This document shows, piece after piece, positions 51,152-58,808 of a stretch of DNA of 64,000 bases. The stretch's first letter is position 1. Every line of letters begins with the position of its first letter. The notes under the pieces were generated by a model. The model saw only the letters and a list, made by a program, of their open reading frames with translations. It searched no databases and had not been told where the DNA came from. The position numbers and the translations under genes are program-made. Source of the stretch: DAOTOJ01 sp035451285 (GTDB lineage Bacteria > Patescibacteriota > Minisyncoccia > UBA6257 > Brennerbacteraceae); NCBI GenBank assembly GCA_035451285.1, contig DAOTOJ010000001.1, positions 23,674 to 87,673 on the forward strand, read 5' to 3'.

Positions 51152-52084
51152 ATGAAAACAATTATTGAATACATTCCTGATTTTTTAGAATATTGCGAAA
51201 TAGAAAAAAATTTATCTGATAAATCAATTAAAAATTATGATGAGTTTTTAAAGCCTTTTAAAGAATGGCTTATTCTAAATAATCTCAAAGAATTAAAACC
51301 CAACGAATTAACCAAAGATCATATTTGGGACTATCGTTTATATCTTTCAAGAACTAAAAAGTTATCAAAAACTACTCAAAACTATTACCTAATAGCTTTA
51401 AGAAACCTTTTAAATTATTTTGCTGAGTACGATATTCCCTCTTTAGCTACCAATAAAGTAAAACTTTCCAGGGTAACTATGAAAGAGAAAAAAATAAAAT
51501 TTTTAGATTTAGAACAAATTGAAAAATTATTACTGGCTCCAGATATTTCAACTTTGATTGGTTTGCGGGATAAAGCAATTTTGGAAGTTTTATTTTCAAC
51601 AGGACTAAGGGTTGCCGAACTTGTTTCTTTAAATAGAAATCAATTTGATTTTAAAAACATTGATTTAAATCACGATTATGAACTGATGATTATTGGTAAA
51701 GGTGGTTATTCCCGGACGGTTTATTTTTCTCCCCGCTCTTTAGAATTTTTAAAACTTTATTTAGAAAAAAGAACTGATAATAATCCTGCATTATTTGTAA
51801 ATCATTCAAAAAATTCAAAAAATAGCAGGTTATCAATTAGAAGCGTTGAAAATATAGTTAACAAATATTCACAGCTGGCTGGTTTAAAGATCATAGCTAC
51901 CCCTCATACTTTAAGGCATTCTTACGCTACTGATTTATTAACTCAAGGAGTTGATTTAAGAATGGTTCAGGAGTTTTTAGGCCATCGCAGTATTTTAACC
52001 ACTCAGATTTATACCCATATAAGCAAGAAATATCTAAAAGATATTCACGAGAAATATCATGGAGGCAAAAAAATAAAAGAGTAA
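51152..52084 (+). CDS. XerC/XerD-type tyrosine recombinase
   Basis: 310 aa. An N-terminal SAM-like domain ([21 protein letters not shown]) and the catalytic domain with R153 in [13 protein letters not shown] in [11 protein letters not shown]-x-x-R in [13 protein letters not shown] in [10 protein letters not shown] and Y in IYTHIS. All six catalytic residues are present. Length and motifs fit XerC/XerD, which resolve chromosome dimers at dif. As the only recombinase seen and with no mobile element around it, housekeeping is likelier than phage integration. Confidence 0.9.
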   Translation: MKTIIEYIPDFLEYCEIEKNLSDKSIKNYDEFLKPFKEWLILNNLKELKPNELTKDHIWDYRLYLSRTKKLSKTTQNYYLIALRNLLNYFAEYDIPSLATNKVKLSRVTMKEKKIKFLDLEQIEKLLLAPDISTLIGLRDKAILEVLFSTGLRVAELVSLNRNQFDFKNIDLNHDYELMIIGKGGYSRTVYFSPRSLEFLKLYLEKRTDNNPALFVNHSKNSKNSRLSIRSVENIVNKYSQLAGLKIIATPHTLRHSYATDLLTQGVDLRMVQEFLGHRSILTTQIYTHISKKYLKDIHEKYHGGKKIKE

Positions 52085-52085
52085 T

Positions 52086-52271
52086 TTAATTTTCTTGCCA
52101 AAATTCAGGGGGACAATTAATATTAATAGCCTGCTCTTGGTAATATTTGCTTCCCAAAATTACTCCAATAGCGAAAGACAAAGCAACTAATAAAAACATA
52201 ATTATCCCCAAAATAATATCTTCCCTATTATTAAACCAAAAATCTGTTATTTGTTTCTTGAATTTTTCCAT
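52086..52271 (-). CDS. 61-aa single-pass membrane protein
   Basis: 61 aa: MEKFKKQITDFWFNNRED start, one membrane helix (~18-40, LGIIMFLLVALSFAIGVILG), and a short outside tail ININCPPEFWQEN. The helix and GVILGS end resemble the N-terminal anchor of the S41 protease gene at 54337. It ends one base after the recombinase stop (convergent). A rpmA -35 box lies over its 5' end. Short but compositionally a convincing membrane protein. Confidence 0.5.
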   Translation of the reverse strand: MEKFKKQITDFWFNNREDIILGIIMFLLVALSFAIGVILGSKYYQEQAININCPPEFWQEN

Positions 52272-52286
52272 AAAAAATGATATAAT
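52258..52286 (+). promoter_or_regulatory. promoter of rpmA
   Basis: TTGAAT (52258-52263), 17-nt spacer, TATAAT (52281-52286) with extended -10 TG (52278-52279). 35 nt before the rpmA ATG. The -35 overlaps the start of the divergent 61-aa gene. Confidence 0.65.
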
Positions 52287-52321
52287 AATATATTATACAT
52301 TAATTTAATTTATTAATAAAT

Positions 52322-52594
52322 ATGGCTCATACTAAAGCTGGTGGTTCTACAAAATTGGGTAGAGATTCTGCCCCGAAATATTTAGGCGTAAAAATTTCAG
52401 ACGGTCAATACGCTCGAAGTGGCAATATTATTGTTAGGCAACGCGGAACTCATTTTAGAGCTGGAAAAGGAGTTAAAAAAGGGGCTGATGATACCTTATA
52501 TGCCCAAAAAGAAGGAACTGTCAAATTTAGAAAAAAAATAGTTACTAATTTTTCTGGAGCAAAAAAGAAGACTACTATTGTAGAAATTATTTAG
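52322..52594 (+). CDS. rpmA: 50S ribosomal protein L27
   Basis: 90 aa near the peptidyl transferase centre. It begins [16 protein letters not shown], the canonical mature L27 start with no cleavable N-terminal extension of the Firmicutes type. [32 protein letters not shown] follows (split: [28 protein letters not shown]). Transcribed alone; rplU, its usual partner, is not beside it. Confidence 0.97.
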   Translation: MAHTKAGGSTKLGRDSAPKYLGVKISDGQYARSGNIIVRQRGTHFRAGKGVKKGADDTLYAQKEGTVKFRKKIVTNFSGAKKKTTIVEII

Positions 52595-52615
52595 TTTTTA
52601 ATTTTAAAATTATTG

Positions 52616-52644
52616 AAAACAAGGATTTATTAGCTTGTTTTTTT
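52616..52644 (+). terminator. rpmA terminator, possibly bidirectional
   Basis: AAAACAAG (52616-52623) / CTTGTTTT (52634-52641), a 10-nt loop, then TTT on the plus strand. The minus strand gives a four-T tail, so it may also end the rplI transcript, whose stop is at 52643-52645. Confidence 0.75.
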
Positions 52645-53089
52645 ATTTTTGATAATCTATTTCAATATTTAAGATTGCTTTCTCTCCCCTACCAAGATCT
52701 ATTTCTACCTCGTGATTCCCTTTTTCTTTCAAAGAATGTTTTAAATTAATAGCCTCTAAAGGAAGATTTATCTTATATTGACTAAGATAATCTTTTATGT
52801 TCTTCTTATTAAGAGCTTCTACTACTCCCCCGTTTTTATCTAATTTTAGCTTTGTTTCCATTTTTAATTTCGAAATCAGTTCTTTGGTTTCTTGTATTTT
52901 TTTTATTGTTTCTTGAAGGTTTTGTTCCATTTTTCGTTTAGCTTGCTCTACTTTAATAGTATTTTGTTTATTAGCTATAACTGCTAACTTTGAAGGCAGG
53001 AGATAATTTCTAGCGAACCCATCTTTAACTTCTTTTATCTCGCCTTTTTTGCCAATTCCTTTGATATTTTGAGTTAAAATTACTTTCAT
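52643..53089 (-). CDS. rplI: 50S ribosomal protein L9
   Basis: 148 aa. N-terminal rRNA-binding domain MKVILTQNIKGIGKKGEIKE, VKDGFARNYLLPSKLA (the L9 signature), a long connecting helix, and a C-terminal domain ending in a strand of alternating Ile/Glu. Full length. L9 is missing from some CPR lineages, so its presence narrows the placement. Last gene of the minus run thpR-ctpA-rplI. Confidence 0.96.
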   Translation of the reverse strand: MKVILTQNIKGIGKKGEIKEVKDGFARNYLLPSKLAVIANKQNTIKVEQAKRKMEQNLQETIKKIQETKELISKLKMETKLKLDKNGGVVEALNKKNIKDYLSQYKINLPLEAINLKHSLKEKGNHEVEIDLGRGEKAILNIEIDYQK

Positions 53090-53101
53090 ATATTTAAATA
53101 T

Positions 53102-54337
53102 TTAAAGAGAATTTATTACTTCGATTGCTTTTTCTAATTGTAAATCTTTATCAGTTGATGTTGAATTTTGAATTTCAATATCAGGCACTATTCCAGTTTC
53201 GTTAATATCTGTCTCGTTAGGGGTTAGCCATTTAGCAATTGTTAATTTTAAAGAGGCTGATTTATCTAAAGGAATTAATTCTTGAATAGTTCCTTTACCA
53301 AAGGTTTTTTCTCCGATAATCTTTATCCCTCTATTGTCTCTTAAGGCTCCTGCTAAAATTTCGCTTGCTGAAGCTGATCCATTATTTACCAAAACAACTA
53401 CTTTATAATTTGAAAAAAGACCTAGCCCATTAGTTGTACAATTTTCGCATACAAAAGTATTAGTTCCGTCATTTTCTTTGGCAACTACTGATCCTTTAGG
53501 CATAAACCAACCAGCAATTTCAATAGCGCTATCAAAATAACCCCCAGGATTGTCTCGCAAGTCTAAAATTATTTTATTTTTTCCTGAAAAGAAAATTTTA
53601 AGTGCTTCTTTTCTAAATTCGCTAACTGCTGGCTCATAAAAATTATGAATTTTTAAAAGCGCAATATTGTTGTCTAAGTATTCGCTTTCAACCGAAGTAA
53701 TTTTTATTACATCTCTTATAATTTCAACTTGATTTCTGCCGTTTTCATTTTCAATAGTTAAAACAACTTTGGTTCCTTTTAAACCCCTAATTAACTTTTG
53801 AGCCTCTGAAAGAGATATATTATTAGTTGATTTACCATCTATTTCTAGAATTCTATCTCCTGCTTTTAAACCAGCTTTTTCTGCCGGAGTATCCTTCAAG
53901 GGCGCAATGACAGTTAAAACTCCATCTTGTAAGCCCATTTCTATTCCAATACCTTCAAATTTTCCAGAGATTTCGCTTTGAAAATCGCTATTTTCGTCAG
54001 GAGTCATAAATTCAGAGTAAGGATCATTTAGGGAATCAACCATTCCTCTTAAAGCGCCATAAAATAAATCTTCTTCTGAAATTTGATTTTTAAATAATGA
54101 TTTTTGTTTAATGGTTTCATAAACCTTAGTTAATAGTTGGAAGTCAATAGTGCTAGTATTAATTGAGCTAACCAAAGTTGAATCAGCATTTAATAACGAC
54201 TTGGAATTAGAGGAATGAGAACCAAGTATTACTCCAAGAGCAAAGAAAATAATAACTAAGATTCCAACTTCAGCTATTTTTACTAAGTTGTTTTTATTTT
54301 TTTTCAGATTGTCTTTAAAATTTATTCTTAACTGCAT
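53102..54337 (-). CDS. ctpA: S41 carboxyl-terminal processing protease
   Basis: 411 aa. N-terminal cytoplasmic piece and membrane anchor (~20-40), the start of the protease region (ELLTK.YETIKQKSLF), a PDZ domain (~100-185: GIGIEMGLQDGVLTVIAPL, AGLKAGDRILEIDGKST), then the S41 catalytic core with nucleophile Ser in NNGSASASEILAGAL and Lys in IGEKTFGKGTIQEL. Processes or degrades exported proteins with exposed C-termini. Between thpR and rplI. Confidence 0.95.
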   Translation of the reverse strand: MQLRINFKDNLKKNKNNLVKIAEVGILVIIFFALGVILGSHSSNSKSLLNADSTLVSSINTSTIDFQLLTKVYETIKQKSLFKNQISEEDLFYGALRGMVDSLNDPYSEFMTPDENSDFQSEISGKFEGIGIEMGLQDGVLTVIAPLKDTPAEKAGLKAGDRILEIDGKSTNNISLSEAQKLIRGLKGTKVVLTIENENGRNQVEIIRDVIKITSVESEYLDNNIALLKIHNFYEPAVSEFRKEALKIFFSGKNKIILDLRDNPGGYFDSAIEIAGWFMPKGSVVAKENDGTNTFVCENCTTNGLGLFSNYKVVVLVNNGSASASEILAGALRDNRGIKIIGEKTFGKGTIQELIPLDKSASLKLTIAKWLTPNETDINETGIVPDIEIQNSTSTDKDLQLEKAIEVINSL

Positions 54338-54340
54338 AAT

Positions 54341-54886
54341 TTAAAATTTAATTGTTTTTAGAATTTCATATTCTGCCCCAGTTCTTTTTAAATTACTTTT
54401 CCAAAATTCGATTTTATTTATTTCTACCTCTGGGGTTAATTTTATTGGCAAAATATTAAGCCAGTTTTTATTAAAAAATTTAAATCTAGCTAGGGTTAAG
54501 TGAATTATTTCTTCTCTATTTATAATTCTTTCTAATTTAAATTCTGCGCTTAAAGTTTTAATAATTTTCTCTTTAAGGGATATAAATTCTTGGTTTTTAT
54601 CAAAGACTAACCAGATCATTCGATAATTAGAATCAAATGGAGCAAAAGCAATTCTATTGGCTTTTAATTTAAATTTCTCCAGCTGTAAATTGGCAATTAG
54701 TTCAATCATTCTATTTAATTCTGAATCGTTAAGATATTGGGGTGGTACAACTGTCAAATGCCAATAATCTTCACTGGTAAATCTAATTTCTTTGAGTTTG
54801 GGCTTAATATTTGAAAGAACTTTACCGATTTCTTGTTTAAATTTTTCTTCTAAAGGAATAGCTAAAAATATCCTTTTTTTATCCAT
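54341..54886 (-). CDS. thpR: RNA 2',3'-cyclic phosphodiesterase (2H family)
   Basis: 181 aa. Two HxTx motifs, HLTVVPPQYL and HLTLARFKF, form the 2H active site. The start KKRIFLAIPLEEKFKQEIG and length match the ThpR/LigT family that processes 2',3'-cyclic phosphate RNA ends and can act as a 2'-5' ligase. First gene of the minus run with ctpA and rplI (3-nt gap to ctpA). Divergent from the 54919 gene across a palindromic -10 element. Confidence 0.9.
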   Translation of the reverse strand: MDKKRIFLAIPLEEKFKQEIGKVLSNIKPKLKEIRFTSEDYWHLTVVPPQYLNDSELNRMIELIANLQLEKFKLKANRIAFAPFDSNYRMIWLVFDKNQEFISLKEKIIKTLSAEFKLERIINREEIIHLTLARFKFFNKNWLNILPIKLTPEVEINKIEFWKSNLKRTGAEYEILKTIKF

Positions 54887-54892
54887 AACTCT

Positions 54893-54902
54893 ATTATATA
54901 AT
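54893..54902. promoter_or_regulatory. palindromic shared -10 element between divergent genes
   Basis: ATTATATAAT is a perfect palindrome: read on the plus strand it gives TATAAT at 54897-54902, 16 nt before the ATG at 54919, and on the minus strand TATAAT at 54898-54893, 6 nt before the thpR start. No clear -35 is seen on either side. Symmetric -10 boxes are known to support bidirectional transcription. Confidence 0.55.
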
Positions 54903-54918
54903 ATTATATCATACTCTT

Positions 54919-55320
54919 ATGGACGAAAATAGTAAAGAATTAATTCCTAAAAAGCGTAAAAATCAAGAGATTTTGGATTTTATTCTTTTTCTAAAAAAGA
55001 AACTAAATGATGAAGAAACTAAAAATTACGGGCTTTATATGAAGCTTTATAAAGAAAACGGCAAAGAAAAAATGCTGGAAGCGCTATCTTTAACTTTAAA
55101 AAGAAATCCTCAAGAAAAGTTCAGATATTTTTTATCTTTATTAGTCAAATCGGAAAAGCAAAAACAACTAATAAAAGATTATCAAAAATTAAGAAGAAAT
55201 TTAGCCAAAAAATTTACTCCCCAATACCAAAGAAGAGCCAGTGAAAGAACGAAAATTCAAAACCAGATTTCTAAAACCGAAAGGAAAATAAAAAATAAAA
55301 AAATAAAAAATGGATTATAA
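54919..55320 (+). CDS. basic helical protein of unknown function
   Basis: 133 aa, very rich in Lys, Glu and Leu and predicted almost wholly helical. The last ~35 residues (ERTKIQNQISKTERKIKNKK) are strongly basic, so RNA or DNA binding is plausible. No recognised family. It overlaps def by 11 nt and shares a transcript with def and fmt. Confidence 0.6.
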   Translation: MDENSKELIPKKRKNQEILDFILFLKKKLNDEETKNYGLYMKLYKENGKEKMLEALSLTLKRNPQEKFRYFLSLLVKSEKQKQLIKDYQKLRRNLAKKFTPQYQRRASERTKIQNQISKTERKIKNKKIKNGL

Positions 55321-55786
55321 AATTATTATAGGCAAAGATAGTAGAATTTTGAGGAAAAAAGCCCAAGATGTTAAGGAAGTCAATAAAGAAATTAGAAGTT
55401 TAATCGAAGAAATGAGAAGAATTATGAAAGAAAATGATGGTATAGGGTTAGCAGCTCCTCAAATAGGAGTTGATTTAAATTTATTTGTGGCAGAAATAGA
55501 TTATGATAAAAATAAAAAAGGAAAATTTTATGCCTTGATTAATCCTAAAATTGTATCAAAATCAGAAGCAACTGAAATCGTTGAAGAAGGTTGTCTGTCT
55601 TTGCCAAAAGAATTCGGAGAAGTTGAAAGAAGCAAAAGAGTCACAGTCGTAGGTCTAAACGAATTTGGCAGAAAAGTTAAAATAAAGGCTGAAGGCTTAT
55701 TAGCGAGAGTGTTTCAGCACGAAATAGATCATTTAAATGGAGCTTTATTTATTGATAAAGCGTCTAAAATTAGAAAAGAAAAATAA
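55310..55786 (+). CDS. def: peptide deformylase
   Basis: 158 aa zinc/iron hydrolase that removes formyl from nascent N-termini. The three motifs are intact: GIGLAAPQIGV, EGCLSLP (metal Cys) and QHEIDHLNG (two metal His and catalytic Glu). Length fits the short, E. coli-like type I class. Operon with fmt, six nt downstream, and its product reverses the fmt step after translation. Confidence 0.97.
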   Translation: MDYKIIIGKDSRILRKKAQDVKEVNKEIRSLIEEMRRIMKENDGIGLAAPQIGVDLNLFVAEIDYDKNKKGKFYALINPKIVSKSEATEIVEEGCLSLPKEFGEVERSKRVTVVGLNEFGRKVKIKAEGLLARVFQHEIDHLNGALFIDKASKIRKEK

Positions 55787-55791
55787 TAAAA

Positions 55792-56724
55792 ATGAATTTT
55801 ATATTTTTTGGTTCTGGAAAATTTTCGTGGATTATTTTAGAAGAGCTTCTAGAAAATAATTACCAGCCAAGTTTACTAATTACTATTCCTAGTAAAACTA
55901 ATCAAAAAGGAAAAATAATCCCCCTATTTTTTAAAGAAAAAACAAAGGAATTAGGCTTCAAAATTTTAGAGCCTCAATCTTTAAAAGATGAAAAAGTAAA
56001 TGAAACCATAAAAGAAAATCAACCTCAATTTGGAATAGTTGCTCAATATGGCAAAATTATTCCTAAAAATATTATTGATTTATTTAAGTTTGGAATTTTA
56101 AATGTTCATCCTTCGCTTTTGCCAAAATACCGGGGAGCAAATCCAATCCAAAATGTTCTGTATAACGGAGAAAAACTAACCGGGGTGTCAATTATTTTAA
56201 TAGATGAATTAATAGATCACGGACCAATTTTGGCCCAAAAAGAAATTACGATTGATCAAAACGATGATTTTGAAAGTTTGTATTTAAAATCAGCGGAGAT
56301 TTCTAAAAATTTATTAGTTGAAACATTAAATTTATATTTAGCTAACAAAATTATCCCCAAACCTCAAGACGATAGCGAGGCAACTTTTTGTAGAAAATTT
56401 CAAAAAGAAGATTGTTGGATAAATTTAAGTGACGAAGCACTAAAGATTTATAACCAAATAAGAGCTTTGAGTTTCGAACCCGGTTGTTTTTTAGAATTTT
56501 TTTTGAAAAACAACCAGAAGTTAGTAGTTAAAATTATCAAAGCCAAATTAATAGATCAAAATACTTTAAATAGTAATCCGGGAGTAAAAGAAATTAAAAA
56601 AGAGCTGTATTTGATGCCTAAAAAGGGTTTGATTTTAATAGAAAAAATACAGCCTTTAGGAAAAAGAGTAATGGCTGGCTCTGAATTTCTTAATGGTTAT
56701 AGGCAAAAATTAATTATGCTTTAG
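55792..56724 (+). CDS. fmt: methionyl-tRNA formyltransferase
   Basis: 310 aa. The start is unusual (NFIFFGSGKFSWIILEEL) but the catalytic segment LNVHPSLLPKYRGANPIQ (Asn, His and the SLLP loop) and the Asp region IDHGPILAQKEI are clear. The C-terminal domain is OB-like. It formylates initiator Met-tRNA. Presence together with def indicates formyl-Met initiation and a source of formyl-THF. Convergent with ftsW. Confidence 0.94.
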   Translation: MNFIFFGSGKFSWIILEELLENNYQPSLLITIPSKTNQKGKIIPLFFKEKTKELGFKILEPQSLKDEKVNETIKENQPQFGIVAQYGKIIPKNIIDLFKFGILNVHPSLLPKYRGANPIQNVLYNGEKLTGVSIILIDELIDHGPILAQKEITIDQNDDFESLYLKSAEISKNLLVETLNLYLANKIIPKPQDDSEATFCRKFQKEDCWINLSDEALKIYNQIRALSFEPGCFLEFFLKNNQKLVVKIIKAKLIDQNTLNSNPGVKEIKKELYLMPKKGLILIEKIQPLGKRVMAGSEFLNGYRQKLIML

Positions 56725-56736
56725 TTTCATAAATAA

Positions 56737-57831
56737 TTATTTTTTGCTGTATTTTGAAACATTTAAAAGTAAAGCATAAGCCCAAAGACAGCTTATTAAA
56801 GAAGAGCCTCCATAACTAAAAAATGGCAAAGGTATTCCGGAAACTGGCAAAAGATCAAGATTAACCATAATATTAAATAAAAATTGAAAACCTATCCAAA
56901 AAGTTATTCCTCCAGCTAATAATTTGTTAAACATTTCCCTGTTTAATCTGGCAATTTTAAACCCTTGATAAATAAACAACCCAATACTAATTAATAAAAT
57001 ACTTACTCCCATAAATCCAGTTTCTTCTGCCCAAATTGCAAATATGGTATCATTCATTGCTTCTGGTAAAAAGGCGTATTTTTGTTTAGAATTTCCAAGC
57101 CCCACACCCCTTAAGCCACCAGAACCGATCCCTATAAGAGATTGGGTAACTTGATATCGAGCTCCCTCAATATCTTGTTCTGGATTACGAAAAGCGATAA
57201 TTCTTTCGAATCTATAGGGTTCAACAATGGCAAATATTAAAAGCAAAATAAAAACTGGTACAGTGATTAATATCAAATTTTTCCAAGAAACGCCAGCTGT
57301 AAATAATATTGAAAAAGCTATTAGAACCGTAATTACTAAAACGCCTAATGAACTTTGTAAAATTAAGATTCCCGATGAAATTATAATTATGATAAGAAAT
57401 GGCAAAATGGTATTAGCAAAGTTATTGATTTTTGCTTGGTTTTTGGAAAAAAACGAAGCTAAATAAATTATTAGGGCCAGTTTAAAAAATTCAGATGGCT
57501 GAATAGTAAAGTTTCCCAACTCTATCCAGCGTCTAGCGCCGTTTAATTCTATTCCCAATCCCGGAACAAAGACTAGAAGCATTGAAGCAAATCCCAAAAT
57601 AATTATCCACAAGGAATATTTTTTTAAAAAATTTAATTTTATAAAATATAAAATTATTCCCCCAATAATTCCTACACCAAGAAATAATAATTGTCTTTTC
57701 AAATAATAAAGGGGGTCGTTAAAAGTAGTTTCCCCCTTAAAAGAAGAAGCGTTATACAGAGTAAATAAGCCCAAAATTAAAAAAATAGCTAATAAAATCA
57801 TTAATAAAGTGTCTGGATTATGGGTTTTCAT
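56737..57831 (-). CDS. ftsW: SEDS glycosyltransferase, FtsW/RodA type
   Basis: 364 aa, about ten membrane segments. SEDS polymerase of lipid II into glycan. The segments RWIELGNFTIQPSEFFKL and LGNSKQKYAFLPEAMNDTIFA and the end LPVSGIPLPFFSYGGSSL identify the family. The PEA..D.IFA and EETGFMG wording favours FtsW over RodA but is not decisive. The nearby -10 box (minus strand 57848-57843) lies 11 nt before the start. Pairs functionally with murG, murE and the FtsQ-like protein. Confidence 0.93.
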   Translation of the reverse strand: MKTHNPDTLLMILLAIFLILGLFTLYNASSFKGETTFNDPLYYLKRQLLFLGVGIIGGIILYFIKLNFLKKYSLWIIILGFASMLLVFVPGLGIELNGARRWIELGNFTIQPSEFFKLALIIYLASFFSKNQAKINNFANTILPFLIIIIISSGILILQSSLGVLVITVLIAFSILFTAGVSWKNLILITVPVFILLLIFAIVEPYRFERIIAFRNPEQDIEGARYQVTQSLIGIGSGGLRGVGLGNSKQKYAFLPEAMNDTIFAIWAEETGFMGVSILLISIGLFIYQGFKIARLNREMFNKLLAGGITFWIGFQFLFNIMVNLDLLPVSGIPLPFFSYGGSSLISCLWAYALLLNVSKYSKK

Positions 57832-57877
57832 AATTTATTTTAATTATAATATAACATTGTTTATAAAAAAATGGACC

Positions 57878-58690
57878 TTAAAATTCACAATTATTAGCTT
57901 TTTTCCAACCAGCATCTAAAGCCTCCCCCTCGCTGCAAAACCATTTTTCTCCGCGATTTTCATCAATTTTTGTTTGAAAATAAGATTGGCAATTTGGTAA
58001 ATGATAAATTTTTTCTCCTTCGCTATTAATATTTCCTTTAATATTGCAACCTGCAATTATTGGCATTGGAGAAATAATCGGACTATTAGTTTCGTTATTA
58101 GTTGGACAATTTCCCCATAATCCCCTTTTGTTTTCCCTTGCTTCTTTTTCTGCTTCTAAAAATAAATCATGGTATTTTACATCTGGCGGATAAGTTGCAA
58201 CCTGCGCATAACCTTGCTTGATTAATTCTAAATTAACAAAAGCGTCATCGGTATAAACATAGCGCAATAATCTACCATATTTATCAATTTCTGAAATATC
58301 TTTTTCTAAGACGACTTTTTTATTTAAAACCAGTTCTTTATTTTTTAAGCTAGCTTCTTTTCCAAAACATTCAACCGGTTTTCTAGGATCAACTGATTCC
58401 GGGGTATTGATTCCGAGATATCTAACTCTTTCGCCATTTTCCAATTCAATAGTATCTCCGTCAATTACTCGAGTTACTAATAAACCAGAAGAATTATTAA
58501 TATCGCTTGTAGAATTTAAAGCATTAGAATTTTCAATAACTTGGTTTGTTAATGGTTGAATGGAAAATTCTTGGTTACTTTCTATAGATATTGGTTTGTT
58601 AGCTTTAGTTATTAAAACTCCAGTAGTAATTATTAAAACTAAGATTAATGCTTTTGAATAGATTTTATTTTTAAATGGCAATTTAACCAT
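57878..58690 (-). CDS. secreted thermonuclease-like protein with Cys-rich tail
   Basis: 270 aa. N-terminal membrane/signal segment (~12-28), linker, then an SNase-fold nuclease (~70-190): VIDGDTIELENGERVRYLGI, Arg/Glu in the GINTPE region, Arg in DKYGRLLRYVY and the ENKRGLWGNC end. The C-terminal ~55 residues (CNIKGNINSEGEKIYHLPNC ... WFCSEGEALDAGWKKANNC) form a separate Cys/His-rich domain seen on many secreted nucleases. Likely degrades extracellular nucleic acids to supply nucleotides, which this organism cannot be seen to make. Confidence 0.88.
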   Translation of the reverse strand: MVKLPFKNKIYSKALILVLIITTGVLITKANKPISIESNQEFSIQPLTNQVIENSNALNSTSDINNSSGLLVTRVIDGDTIELENGERVRYLGINTPESVDPRKPVECFGKEASLKNKELVLNKKVVLEKDISEIDKYGRLLRYVYTDDAFVNLELIKQGYAQVATYPPDVKYHDLFLEAEKEARENKRGLWGNCPTNNETNSPIISPMPIIAGCNIKGNINSEGEKIYHLPNCQSYFQTKIDENRGEKWFCSEGEALDAGWKKANNCEF

Positions 58691-58697
58691 TAGAAAT

Positions 58698-58703
58698 ATT
58701 ATA
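58698..58703 (-). promoter_or_regulatory. -10 box of the thermonuclease gene
   Basis: Minus-strand TATAAT at 58703-58698 with 7 nt between it and the start codon at 58690, as at hrcA and 6669. The -35 region is weak. Confidence 0.45.
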
Positions 58704-58740
58704 TCATTTAATAAATAGCTCTAAGAGAATTCGAAAGATA

Positions 58741-58768
58741 TTGAAAAAAAACTCAAAAATGTTATACT
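58741..58768 (+). promoter_or_regulatory. promoter of the MacA/MacB-like operon
   Basis: TTGAAA (58741-58746), 16-nt spacer, TATACT (58763-58768) with an extended -10 TG (58760-58761). 40 nt before the ATG at 58809. Confidence 0.6.
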
Positions 58769-58808
58769 TTTAAAGCGTCCTCTTTAAATTAAATATTAAT
58801 TATGTTCT

